Shown one piece after another: positions 37,696 to 46,565 of a DNA stretch of 64,000 nucleotides. This DNA comes from Reichenbachiella carrageenanivorans (GTDB taxonomy: Bacteria > Bacteroidota > Bacteroidia > Cytophagales > Cyclobacteriaceae): the NCBI RefSeq assembly GCF_025639805.1, contig NZ_CP106735.1:1738001-1802000 (forward strand), read 5' to 3'. Position 1 is the stretch's first letter, and each line of letters begins with the position of its first letter. Both the position numbers and the translations under genes were made by a program. The notes under the pieces were generated by a model that searched no databases, was not told the origin of the DNA, and saw nothing but the letters and a program-made list of their open reading frames with translations.

Positions 37696-37824
37696 GGTGG
37701 TAATTGTTTTTCAATAAATTTAGTGAATTATGTGGAATATTGATTTTTCGGAATCAGAAGATCCGAACTAATATTTTATCTAAAATTGCATAACTTTTTA
37801 ATTTAGAAATTAATACTTCACCAC

Positions 37825-38442
37825 ATGACCACTCCGTATATCGTCGGTATCACTGGCGGCAGTGCCTCAGGAAAAACCCTTTTGCTTAACGAACTTAGAA
37901 AACCATTTAAGGATGATGAGTTGTGCGTGTTGTCGCAAGACAACTATTATCGCCCGATGCAAGAGCAGCTAGTGGATGATCATGGGGTGGAAAATTTTGA
38001 TATTCCTAGTTCGATAGATCATGAGGCTTTTGCGAGAGATATCGCTCGGCTGAAGCGGGGCGAAACGGTGGAACTATACGAATACACCTTCAATAAGGCC
38101 AATCAAGAGCCAAAGGTGCTTGTTCACAAGCCTGCGCCTATAATAGTGATTGAAGGCATTTTTGTCTTCTATTATCAGGAAGTGGTAGATCAGCTAGATT
38201 TGAAGGTTTTTGTAGATGCTAGAGAGTATTTGATGATCAAGCGTAGAATACTGCGTGATGCGAAGGAGAGAGGATATGATTTGGATGATGTACTCTATCG
38301 ATTCGAAAACCACATCATGCCAGCATATAAGAAGTATATCAAGCCATTCAAACACGATTCGGATATCATCATCCCAAATAACAATGACTCGTTCAAAAAT
38401 GGACTGGGTGTACTTACAGGTTTTTTGAAAGGAAAGATCTAA
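37825..38442 (+). CDS. udk: Uridine kinase
   Basis: 205 residues. P-loop GGSASGKT at residues 9-16, VLSQDNYYRP near 35 (catalytic Asp and Tyr), FDIPSSID near 54, and IVIEGIF near 110. Phosphorylates uridine/cytidine to the monophosphate with ATP/GTP in pyrimidine salvage. Ends at a palindromic terminator shared with rocD. Confidence 0.95.
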   Translation: MTTPYIVGITGGSASGKTLLLNELRKPFKDDELCVLSQDNYYRPMQEQLVDDHGVENFDIPSSIDHEAFARDIARLKRGETVELYEYTFNKANQEPKVLVHKPAPIIVIEGIFVFYYQEVVDQLDLKVFVDAREYLMIKRRILRDAKERGYDLDDVLYRFENHIMPAYKKYIKPFKHDSDIIIPNNNDSFKNGLGVLTGFLKGKI

Positions 38443-38490
38443 TATGCCCGAAGCCTTTGATTGTTTACAGATCAAATGAATCGCAGGTTT

Positions 38491-38538
38491 AAACAAAAAG
38501 CCCTTTCAAAGTCTAGACTTTGAAAGGGCTTTTTGTTT
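38491..38538. terminator. Bidirectional terminator, perfect 48-base palindrome
   Basis: 24-base arms that are exact reverse complements with no spacer (core AAGCCCTTTCAAAGTC, then its complement), T runs on both sides. It lies between convergent udk and rocD. Confidence 0.92.
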
Positions 38539-38554
38539 TGCGGAAGGCGTATAA

Positions 38555-39790
38555 TTACTTTTTGAAAGTATTTATCGTTTTTTCAATAATGTCGCAGCAC
38601 TCGTGGAGTTGCTCTTCGGTCATGACCAACGGAGGGGCAAATCGGATGATATTACCATGCGTCGGCTTGGCGAGCAAGCCGTTATCTTTTAGCGCTACGC
38701 AGATATCCCAGGCCGTAGAGCTGTCGGGCGTGTCGTTGATGATGATGGCGTTGAGCAGACCTTTGCCCCTCACCAAACTGACCATATCAGTAGTCTCGAT
38801 GAATTTGTTCATTCGAGCTCTGAAGATCTCTCCTAGTTTTTCAGAATTCTCAGCTAGCTTTTCTTCTACCACTACGTCGAGTGCAGCCATGGCTACTTTG
38901 GCTGCGATTGGGTTGCCACCGAATGTAGATCCATGCTGCCCAGGCTTGATCACATTCATGATACGATCGTCGGCCATCACAGCAGATACTGGATATACGC
39001 CACCAGAAAGTGCCTTGCCTAGGATGACCATGTCAGGCTTCACATTTTCATGATCACAGGCTAGTATTTTACCTGTACGGGCAATGCCTGTTTGCACTTC
39101 ATCTGCGATGAAGAGTGCATTGGCAGCAGTACATGCTGCTTTGGCTGCGGTCAAATATCCTTCGTCTGGTACGAATACACCCGCTTCGCCTTGGATCGGC
39201 TCTACTAGGAATCCAGCTACATTAGGATCTTTCAGTGCTTCTTTCAAAGCATCGATGTCGTTGTGAGGGATCTTGACAAATCCGCCAGTGTATGGGCCAA
39301 AGTTTTTCTGTGCGTCTGGGTCGTTAGAAAACGAAATGATCGTGGTGGTACGCCCGTGGAAGTTGTCTTCGCACACGATGATTTTGGCTTCGTTTTCTGG
39401 CGTGCCTTTTACTTCGTATGCCCACTTACGGGTCAGTTTGATGGCTGTTTCTACCGCTTCGGCACCAGTATTCATCGGCAAGATTTTGTCGAAGCCAAAA
39501 AACTCAGACATATACTTTTCATATTCGCCTAGGGTGTCATTGTAAAAAGCCCGTGAGGTCAAAGTCAAGGTTTGTGCTTGCTTGGTTAGTGCTTCTACGA
39601 TTTTGGGGTGGCAGTGTCCTTGGTTGACTGCTGAGTAGGCAGAAAGGAAATCGTAATATTTTTTACCTTCTACATCCCATACATATACACCTTCGCCACG
39701 AGAAAGTACTACAGGTAATGGATGATAGTTGTGTGCGCCGTATTTATCTTCTAGGGCAATTGCCTGCTCGCTTGTGATTTCTTTGACCAT
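38555..39790 (-). CDS. rocD: Ornithine aminotransferase
   Basis: 411 residues from the ATG at 39790-39788 (MVKEITSEQ), chosen over an upstream frame extension because homologues begin there. Class III PLP aminotransferase: [12 protein letters not shown] near 104 and [15 protein letters not shown] near 255 (PLP lysine), [14 protein letters not shown] near 225, [12 protein letters not shown] near 285. Converts ornithine and 2-oxoglutarate to glutamate semialdehyde and glutamate, linking arginine to proline. Confidence 0.96.
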   Translation of the reverse strand: MVKEITSEQAIALEDKYGAHNYHPLPVVLSRGEGVYVWDVEGKKYYDFLSAYSAVNQGHCHPKIVEALTKQAQTLTLTSRAFYNDTLGEYEKYMSEFFGFDKILPMNTGAEAVETAIKLTRKWAYEVKGTPENEAKIIVCEDNFHGRTTTIISFSNDPDAQKNFGPYTGGFVKIPHNDIDALKEALKDPNVAGFLVEPIQGEAGVFVPDEGYLTAAKAACTAANALFIADEVQTGIARTGKILACDHENVKPDMVILGKALSGGVYPVSAVMADDRIMNVIKPGQHGSTFGGNPIAAKVAMAALDVVVEEKLAENSEKLGEIFRARMNKFIETTDMVSLVRGKGLLNAIIINDTPDSSTAWDICVALKDNGLLAKPTHGNIIRFAPPLVMTEEQLHECCDIIEKTINTFKK

Positions 39791-39902
39791 GATTGTAAAT
39801 TTTGGGTTGTTCAAACAAAAATGAGTTCTTTGTACAGAACTCATTATTTTCGTTCAAAATTACGAAAAGCATTTCGAATAACACAACAGAAACCCTTTTG
39901 CT

Positions 39903-40082
39903 TTGAGCGACAAAAACACCGATCATCTTTCAGAATCAGGCCATTCGCCAGACTATTATTTCAATGAACAGGGGCTAATGGTCTTTACGGCAGCCTATCA
40001 TTTGAAAAGAGGGTATTGTTGCAAGAATGGGTGCAAACATTGCCCGTATGGGTTTATCAATAAAAGACAAGAATCAGACTAA
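39903..40082 (+). CDS. DUF5522 small Cys-rich protein
   Basis: 59 residues from a TTG at 39903 to TAA at 40080-40082. The sequence YYFNEQGLMVFTAAYHLKRG followed by YCCKNGCKHCPYGF has the C-C-x3-C-x2-C cluster characteristic of DUF5522 proteins, likely a zinc or FeS site. Role unknown. The frame is closed by a stop at 39879, so the TTG (or another non-ATG codon near it) must start it. Confidence 0.82.
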   Translation: MSDKNTDHLSESGHSPDYYFNEQGLMVFTAAYHLKRGYCCKNGCKHCPYGFINKRQESD

Positions 40083-40119
40083 ATTTCAATAGTCGTAGAA
40101 CCATTAAAATCATTACCCA

Positions 40120-41577
40120 ATGAGTGAAGAAGTAAGAAATCTCGAACCTAAAGCCTTGTGGAACTGCTTTGCCGACCTGAATGCAGTGCCGAGGCCATCC
40201 AAGAAAGAAGAGCGTGTGATCGTCTTTGTCAAAAATTTTGGCGAAAGCCTAAACTTGGATACCTATGTAGATGAGGTAGGCAATATCATCATCAAAAAAC
40301 CAGCTACGCCCGGTATGGAAAATCGCAAAACGGTGTGCATCCAGAGCCATATCGACATGGTGCATCAGAAGAATGCCGACACGGTATTTGATTTTGATAC
40401 GCAAGGCATAGAGATGTATGTGGAAGGCGACTGGGTGAAAGCGAAAGGAACGACACTGGGTGCCGACAACGGCATAGGAGCGGCGTCTATTATGGCGCTT
40501 TTGGCTGCTACGGATATTGCACACCCTGCACTAGAAGGTTTGTTTACTATCGACGAAGAGACTGGGATGACTGGAGCGATGGGCTTGAAAGGTGGTTTGT
40601 TAGACGCCAGCATCATGCTCAACCTCGACACCGAAGACGATCACGAATTGACGATCGGTTGTGCTGGGGGTGTAGATGTAACAGGCGAAGGACGTTATAC
40701 TGAAGAGTCGGCGATAGGAGATCGCGTGGGCTTGGAAGTTACATTGAAAGGGTTGTCTGGTGGGCATTCGGGCATGCAGATCCATGAAGGGTTGGGCAAT
40801 GCCAATAAACTCATGAATAGACTGCTTTATGCGTTGGATTCTCAGTTTGATATACGAATCGCTAGCATAGAGGGAGGAGGTTTGAGAAATGCGATCCCTC
40901 GTGAATCGGTGGTAGTACTGTCCGTGTTGGCTGAGGAGCTTGAGGAGCTGGAAGAAGAAATTATTGGCTTGGCCGAAATGATGATCGAAGAGCACGACAC
41001 CACAGATCCAGAAATGGAGGTGCTCATCGAAGAAGTGGACGCACCCACGCAGGTGATGAACAAGGATTTTCAATTTAAACTTTTGCGAGCAGTCTATGCC
41101 TTGCCCAACGGCATCTATCGCATGAGTCCCGACATGGAAGGCCTCGTACAGACGTCCAATAATGTGGCGCGTGTAACAGCGGCCAACGGAAAATACAGCA
41201 TGCAATGTCTGACCAGAAGCTCTGTAGATACAGAAAAGGTGGATCTGGCACTGAACATACAGGCGATTTTTGAATGGCTAGGTGCCACATCCACCATGGA
41301 TGGAGACTATCCTGGCTGGGAGCCCAAGCCAGAGGCGGCCATTGTGAAGTTGATGGATGAGTTGTATCAGAAGCAATTTGGTCATAAGGCTGACGTAAGC
41401 GCTTGTCATGCTGGGTTGGAGTGTGGAATTCTTGGGACTAATTATCCAGAAATGGAAATGATCAGCTTTGGCCCCAACATCCGTGGCGCACATTCACCAG
41501 ACGAATGCGTACAGATCAGCTCGGTACAGAAGTATTGGCCGTTTTTGTTGGAGACGTTAAAGAACATTCCAATGTAG
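40120..41577 (+). CDS. pepD: Aminoacyl-histidine dipeptidase (PepD, M20)
   Basis: 485 residues. Zinc-site blocks: IQSHIDMVHQKN near 73 (His, Asp), LGADNGIGAA near 116, IDEETGMTGAMG near 147 (catalytic and ligand Glu), MLNLDTED near 172, and the distal HSGMQIHEGLGNAN near 210. The last His ligand is in GAHSPDE near the C-terminus. Cleaves carnosine-like and other dipeptides in the cytoplasm. Confidence 0.95.
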   Translation: MSEEVRNLEPKALWNCFADLNAVPRPSKKEERVIVFVKNFGESLNLDTYVDEVGNIIIKKPATPGMENRKTVCIQSHIDMVHQKNADTVFDFDTQGIEMYVEGDWVKAKGTTLGADNGIGAASIMALLAATDIAHPALEGLFTIDEETGMTGAMGLKGGLLDASIMLNLDTEDDHELTIGCAGGVDVTGEGRYTEESAIGDRVGLEVTLKGLSGGHSGMQIHEGLGNANKLMNRLLYALDSQFDIRIASIEGGGLRNAIPRESVVVLSVLAEELEELEEEIIGLAEMMIEEHDTTDPEMEVLIEEVDAPTQVMNKDFQFKLLRAVYALPNGIYRMSPDMEGLVQTSNNVARVTAANGKYSMQCLTRSSVDTEKVDLALNIQAIFEWLGATSTMDGDYPGWEPKPEAAIVKLMDELYQKQFGHKADVSACHAGLECGILGTNYPEMEMISFGPNIRGAHSPDECVQISSVQKYWPFLLETLKNIPM

Positions 41578-41651
41578 TCTTCCATACGTACATTATTCAA
41601 GTTAAATTAGTAGCTTTTTAATCGCAGGGCGATAGCCCATTGGGTTTAATT

Positions 41652-41717
41652 CCCCCGACCCTCGGGTCGAAGTAATTAACCGATTAGAAAGTTAATGCCT
41701 CGTGGCTTGTCCCGAGG
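41652..41717 (+). repeat. Two small palindromes at the edge of the accessory region
   Basis: CGACC/GGTCG (41656-41660 and 41665-41669, 4-base loop) and CCTCG/CGAGG (41698-41702 and 41713-41717). Both are GC-rich in an AT-rich surrounding and lie just where ordinary genes give way to conflict modules. They could be part of a REP-like repeat; no second copy is recognised in this window. Confidence 0.35.
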
Positions 41718-41745
41718 ATCATTTATTTATCTCGACCACCAACCT

Positions 41746-44181
41746 ATGTGCTACGCAGACAAAGAAGAAAAAACCAGGGATCAAATACCCAAAGACAAGA
41801 CAGATACACCAGATAGAGAGAAGGAGAAAGAAATTCTCAAGCGAGAGGCTGAGCGAATGAATGAAATTCGAGCATACGAATTGGCACACCCAGAAGAAAG
41901 CGCACGAGAATTAAGGGAACTAGTAGAGCAAGAACTAAAGCAGAAGCAAGCACGCACACAGCAAGAAGCTGAAAAGGCGGAAGCCAAAAGGCTCGAAGCA
42001 GAACGCCAACCCAAACCAACTCCAGAAGAAATCCAAGCAGAGTCGTTGGTAAGAGAAAGAGCCATCATACAACGTCAAGTAGATGCGAAGCTTAGAATCT
42101 ACTACTCTAAGCTGCAAAAAGACTACATCCTCAGGGCTAAATCTAAATTTCCAGAAGTCAATCGATACTTTATTGATTTCGACAGGAGTATGATCAAGCA
42201 AGGGTTCAAAGTGGGCTATAGGCCGTTTGTAGAAGCTCTTGAGAAAGGTTTTGGAGGGATCAAATGGGGTATCATGATTCATGAAGAAGAGACTACGGCT
42301 TCACCTGCCCAAGAAACGCTAGTAGAGCAAGAGACCAAAAAGGTAACACCTGCTAACACCCAAATAACAGCAGGGGTAGGTGCTGACGCCAAAAATCTCA
42401 AATCAGATGTATTGGTCATTCAAAGAGCATTGCTTCGATTGGGACTTCTGAGCGAATCAGAATTTAATACAGAATCAAAGGCTGTGAGTGATACGGCTAC
42501 GCCATCTGTAGAGCAAGAGAAAATTGTAAAGACGATTGCTGCCATCAAAAAATTCCAAGAAGAGGTGCTTCATTGGAAAAAATGGGATGGAAATATATCT
42601 GGGTCAGATAGCGAAACACTCAAAGAGATGCGAGCCGAAGGTATGGATTGTGACAAGGCCCAAAAGAAAATAGCAGAGTACCCAGCTTTTAAAGCCAAAC
42701 GAGAAGCAGAGAAGGGAGCAGCAGAAAAGAAAAAGAAAGCAGCCGAAGAAGCCAAACAAAAAGCAGAAGAGGAAGCAGATAGAATCAAGTGCATTCAGCA
42801 AGCGCCCGCAACGGCTGAAAATGCATCAAAGTTTATCAATGATTTTTCCGACGTACTTGACCTTGCGGATGTACTAAAAGAATATACGCGACTAAATCCA
42901 GCATTGGTTTCTCTAATACTCAGTGAATCAGGCAGAACAAAACGTGATAATATCGTCTATGCCCTAATGCAACGGCTTGAAGATGCTGAACTCGCCAGCG
43001 TCAATAAAGACCTGTTGGAGGATATGAAGTCCGCCCTTGAGGCGTGGTTGGTAACCAATAGTGATTATTCTAAGGAGATAGAAAGGTTGGAAAGGTTTAC
43101 AAGCACGACACTCACGCCGCAAGCTTTATTGGTCGAATTAAAAATAGAGGGGCTTAGCGATGAAGCATCTCAGGCTGAAATTCTTGAACTCACAGAGTTG
43201 GTTAGGGAACAATTAGACATTTACCCGTCGCTCGTCAAGGCATTCAAAGCCTCTCCGTATTTCACAGCAGACGAAAAAGTAAAGGTTTTTGGTCAAGTCG
43301 CTTTTGAGGCTGCCAAGACGGAATTTTTGTTGGGGACTATGGCATATCGAGGTAAAAAATGGGAAACAGAAACCAACAGCGGAAAATTTGTAGATGTGTA
43401 TACGACTCATAGTAATGGCAAGGAAGAAAAATCTACGGCTGCATGGTGTGCCAAATTTGTGGGGTATATCTATAGCGACATCTTAGGGGCTTACCCTATG
43501 AAAAAAAAATCAGAGCAATATCGAGGAGTTTGGGGTGGCTCACAAATCTCTAACGGCTATGAGGAGTTTTGGGATAAGGATGAGAAGCAAGGGGGCAAGC
43601 AGGTAGGTCAAAAGAAAGTGGGCCAAGCGAACCTATGGAAGACACTGAGGTTGCAAGTGGCAGCGGAAACAGATACACCCAAAAAGATAAAACTCATTAA
43701 TGACTTTTTTGGGGCACACATCATGCCTCAGACAGGGGACATTATGATAGTATCTCGTAAGCATAATAATTCATTTAGTGAAAGCAAACACGACAACTTT
43801 GATGAAAGCCACACGGCCATGATCGAAAAAGTAGAGATTAGCGATACGGGTGTTTATATCTATACCATCGAAGGAAATGCAGGGGATAAAGTGACGGGCA
43901 AAAAGTATGATTTGTTGAAGACGACAGAGGAGGCCAACTCACTTGCCAGTATTGTCAATATCTCTAGGTTTAGTTCATACAACTTTGGAGAATCCACAGC
44001 GCTAAGAGAGAAGGAAGAAATAATCACCGCAGCTCCTCAAGAAGTATCACCTGACCTGCTGCTATTGCCAGTCAAACAAATGAATGAATTGCTGATACAG
44101 TATGGGCAATCTTCTGATATGTTTATGTCAGGCGAAACCTTAAGTGATATTTCATCAGAATTAAATGATAAAGTTGATTAA
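41746..44181 (+). CDS. Large coiled-coil effector with peptidoglycan-binding-like and CHAP/NlpC-like hydrolase domains
   Basis: 811 residues from ATG 41746 (MCYADKEEKTRD); a longer frame begins at 41695, but its first 17 codons overlap a DNA palindrome and look non-coding (residues below are numbered from 41695). Glu/Lys/Ala coiled coil at about 40-105; peptidoglycan-binding-like domain at 226-312 (VGADAKNLKSDVLVIQRALLRLG); a second coiled coil near 330-370; then a papain-like domain with likely catalytic Cys585 (AAWCAKFVGYIY), His706 (SHTAMIEKVE) and Asn728 (IEGNAG). No signal peptide. The YADK N-terminus recalls proteins loaded in contractile injection systems (weak). A lipoprotein gene follows at once, as an immunity protein would. 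I infer a cell-wall-cleaving toxin. Confidence 0.65.
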   Translation: MCYADKEEKTRDQIPKDKTDTPDREKEKEILKREAERMNEIRAYELAHPEESARELRELVEQELKQKQARTQQEAEKAEAKRLEAERQPKPTPEEIQAESLVRERAIIQRQVDAKLRIYYSKLQKDYILRAKSKFPEVNRYFIDFDRSMIKQGFKVGYRPFVEALEKGFGGIKWGIMIHEEETTASPAQETLVEQETKKVTPANTQITAGVGADAKNLKSDVLVIQRALLRLGLLSESEFNTESKAVSDTATPSVEQEKIVKTIAAIKKFQEEVLHWKKWDGNISGSDSETLKEMRAEGMDCDKAQKKIAEYPAFKAKREAEKGAAEKKKKAAEEAKQKAEEEADRIKCIQQAPATAENASKFINDFSDVLDLADVLKEYTRLNPALVSLILSESGRTKRDNIVYALMQRLEDAELASVNKDLLEDMKSALEAWLVTNSDYSKEIERLERFTSTTLTPQALLVELKIEGLSDEASQAEILELTELVREQLDIYPSLVKAFKASPYFTADEKVKVFGQVAFEAAKTEFLLGTMAYRGKKWETETNSGKFVDVYTTHSNGKEEKSTAAWCAKFVGYIYSDILGAYPMKKKSEQYRGVWGGSQISNGYEEFWDKDEKQGGKQVGQKKVGQANLWKTLRLQVAAETDTPKKIKLINDFFGAHIMPQTGDIMIVSRKHNNSFSESKHDNFDESHTAMIEKVEISDTGVYIYTIEGNAGDKVTGKKYDLLKTTEEANSLASIVNISRFSSYNFGESTALREKEEIITAAPQEVSPDLLLLPVKQMNELLIQYGQSSDMFMSGETLSDISSELNDKVD

Positions 44182-44182
44182 T

Positions 44183-44851
44183 ATGATAAGCACACGAATA
44201 ATATTTTTGGTATGTCTGATAGTTTTCTGTTCATGTCAAAAACAACAACAATTAACTCCAAAGCAGCAAGAAAGGGTTGATGATCTTTTTAAAGGGACAC
44301 GACATGATAAGTACCCATATTCGTTTGATACGCTCAGTTTCAAAGGAAGGCTTTATAGAACCATTACTGCACGAGCTGTCCATCACTTCATCGACTCTAC
44401 TATGTATCCAGAAAACCAAAGGCTCTTTGCTATTATGGATTCGCTCAATGAGCTTAGACGCAAGAATAATTTCGAACCATTAGGTTCAGTCTATGATGCA
44501 AAGTATTGGGATGATGAGGATTTAGAATATTTGGCAAGTGGGTTTAGATATGTGAGAAATAAGCTTTTTGAATTTGATGAATTTAATATTCTATCTTATA
44601 CAAAAGAGGATATTGATATTAGTTGTAGTGAAGGATGCTTCACCTCTGATTTGTACCTATCCTCCCACGATAAGCATACGGGTCAGCTGATAGACCGGGT
44701 GTCTTTTGATTTTTATGGTATGTATGAAGCTATCAAAGAGAATAGAGGGTCCCTTATCGTGTATCAAGACAGCATCGTGGGAGTCATCGATGACCAGAAG
44801 TGGAAGTATGCCATTAGCGCTGAGGGAAAGTTTGAGCTGCTTAATAAGTAG
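44183..44851 (+). CDS. Lipoprotein, possible immunity protein of the upstream hydrolase
   Basis: 222 residues from ATG 44183, one base after the stop of the upstream gene; this start gives a lipoprotein signal MISTRIIFLVCLIVFCSCQK (Cys at 18). The rest is unfamiliar, acidic and mixed alpha/beta. Location, spacing and export to the periplasm fit an immunity protein against a peptidoglycan hydrolase, which is inference only. Confidence 0.6.
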   Translation: MISTRIIFLVCLIVFCSCQKQQQLTPKQQERVDDLFKGTRHDKYPYSFDTLSFKGRLYRTITARAVHHFIDSTMYPENQRLFAIMDSLNELRRKNNFEPLGSVYDAKYWDDEDLEYLASGFRYVRNKLFEFDEFNILSYTKEDIDISCSEGCFTSDLYLSSHDKHTGQLIDRVSFDFYGMYEAIKENRGSLIVYQDSIVGVIDDQKWKYAISAEGKFELLNK

Positions 44852-45163
44852 GAGGGAGGCAGCTGTTTTAAGACTGTGGTCTTGAAACTTTGAATGAAAA
44901 GCAGTGTCTGAGACACGGAGGGGGTTGCAGAGACTTAGATTGGTCACGCTTTGCAAAAGCGCGGCAGAGGAGGTAAAACAAAAAAAGCAGACTAGAAAGT
45001 CTGCTTTTCGTGACCTTGTCAGGATTCAATCACATTTATTTATTCAATTGATAACCAGCTAATTGTAAAGGATAATTGCCTTTTGGGTACAACAAAGGTA
45101 CAATGTGAATGCAGCGATCTGCCTTTAGATGCTTTGAAGTGACTAATTGGTTTGAAAAGTTTT
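44852..45163. other. 312-base gap with a terminator hairpin at 44983-45008
   Basis: Contains the 11-bp stem AAAAGCAGACT (44983-44993) / AGTCTGCTTTT (44998-45008), which terminates the upstream lipoprotein gene and works on both strands. Nothing else recognisable. Confidence 0.7.
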
Positions 45164-45577
45164 TTATTCTTTTAATGGAACCTCAAGAGATTTTAAGCCA
45201 AGAATTGATTGGTTCTTTTTTAACTCCATCATTTCTTTATAATTGAGCGAAATCTGATCTACAACTATTCCCTTCAAATTGAGGTTTTGAGGAATATGTG
45301 ATGTCTTGGTCGTGTAAATTTTTATTGTGTCGTTGACCATTTTGTAATAAAACCCTGCACTCCCATAAAACATAAAATAACTGCTACTATCAATTTGATC
45401 TCCAATACCTACGTATATCTTATCATTGCTTCCTGTTAATCCATAAACTTCTCTTCGAATATTTAAAGTATGCCCTGAACTTGAAGTTACTTTTTCTTCG
45501 ATTACAGTGCCATCTAATCCCGAATTGCAAGAGGGAATAGAAAATATCAATATTGCCAGAATTAGTGTATGCCTCAT
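45164..45577 (-). CDS. Small lipoprotein, possible immunity protein of the mini-RHS toxin
   Basis: 137 residues with lipoprotein signal (MRHTLILAILIFSIPSCNS, Cys17). The mature part is probably all beta (IYVGIGDQIDSSSYFMFYGSAGF). No family recognised. It begins 10 bases after the stop of the toxin gene and is the last gene of the operon, the usual immunity position. Confidence 0.6.
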   Translation of the reverse strand: MRHTLILAILIFSIPSCNSGLDGTVIEEKVTSSSGHTLNIRREVYGLTGSNDKIYVGIGDQIDSSSYFMFYGSAGFYYKMVNDTIKIYTTKTSHIPQNLNLKGIVVDQISLNYKEMMELKKNQSILGLKSLEVPLKE

Positions 45578-45587
45578 ACCTTAAAGG

Positions 45588-46565
45588 TTATTGATCCCAT
45601 CCTAAAAGGATCATGCGACCAGCGTATGGAACTTCTCCATAATATGGAGCTGGTCCATATTCTGTGCCATTAAAAATTACATTTTTTGCAGCTCTCCAAG
45701 CAGGCAGCCCTTTATGCAATCCCCCAGCAATATTCATAAACGCCCATTTGCTAACTCCACCTTTTCCGCCAATTGTAGTTGCATATCTTCCATTCCAACC
45801 TGCCAAATAGTTACCAGCCGATCTTGCGCTTGCATATTTCCCATTGAGTAGGCGTCCATTAAAGGCATCAGTTGTATATCCATTTTTTGGGTGCTTTATA
45901 TCATATTCTCCGCCAGGGCTAGAGGCTAATGCCACTGTAGCTACATTATCTCCATGGGCACGATCATGAAGAATGCTAAGAAGATCATCCCAACTTCTTC
46001 CGAATTCGATTCGTCCAGATATTACACCAGATTCGGGATTTATAAATTCATTCCAAAACGACGTCTCACCTCTAAGAATACCACCGGCTGAGATATTTGT
46101 CTCCGAATAATTAGAAACATCAAATCCATTTAGGTGCTGATAAACTCCTAGATCTCCATCATTAAAGACAGCTTGCACATTGCCATCTTTATCTGTATGT
46201 GTGGATAAAGCTCCATCAGGGTCAATCTGATTAACTGGATCATTTCCCATCCCCACATATGGACTAGCATATTGCCGCATAGGATCATCAGTGAGCCAAC
46301 GGCTTGTGACCTCTGGTTCTAGAGTGGCTTCACTGTATGCAGTATCCACATAGTTCATCTGAGCGATTAACATGGTCTCGGTATCGAACAACACCGAACC
46401 AATTTGTACAAAACGTTCCTGATCATGAAACTCCTGGAACTCTCCATTGCTCAATGTGAGGACGGGAACTTCACTGTCCGGTATGCCAATATCGTCAAAA
46501 GGGTTTTGCGAATAACTAAGTGTTGTGATGGAAAACAAAAAAACTAATCCAAGTATTCTTTTCAT
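45588..46565 (-). CDS. Secreted mini-RHS polymorphic toxin (RHS-core stub plus toxin domain)
   Basis: 325 residues. Residues 1-20 are a cleavable signal peptide. A short linker (21-88) leads to the RHS-associated core ending, RWLTDDPMRQYASPY then NDPVNQIDPDGA (89-119), normally found at the end of a long YD-repeat shell; here no YD repeats exist at all. Residues about 120-325 are the variable tip: DIKHPKNG near 222, LNGKYASARSAGNYLAGW near 240-257, KWAFMNIAGGLHKG near 273. The GKYASAR..GN..AG layout resembles toxin-44-like nuclease tips (low certainty). Start overlaps the gene upstream by 4 bases. Confidence 0.72.
   Translation of the reverse strand: MKRILGLVFLFSITTLSYSQNPFDDIGIPDSEVPVLTLSNGEFQEFHDQERFVQIGSVLFDTETMLIAQMNYVDTAYSEATLEPEVTSRWLTDDPMRQYASPYVGMGNDPVNQIDPDGALSTHTDKDGNVQAVFNDGDLGVYQHLNGFDVSNYSETNISAGGILRGETSFWNEFINPESGVISGRIEFGRSWDDLLSILHDRAHGDNVATVALASSPGGEYDIKHPKNGYTTDAFNGRLLNGKYASARSAGNYLAGWNGRYATTIGGKGGVSKWAFMNIAGGLHKGLPAWRAAKNVIFNGTEYGPAPYYGEVPYAGRMILLGWDQ

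Noticed and set aside
40600..41205. 201-codon minus frame
   Set aside because: Antisense of pepD, no motifs.
45588..46565. Firm assignment of the toxin tip to the toxin-44 family
   Set aside because: Only the GKYASAR..GN..AG layout agrees; catalytic residues cannot be confirmed by eye.
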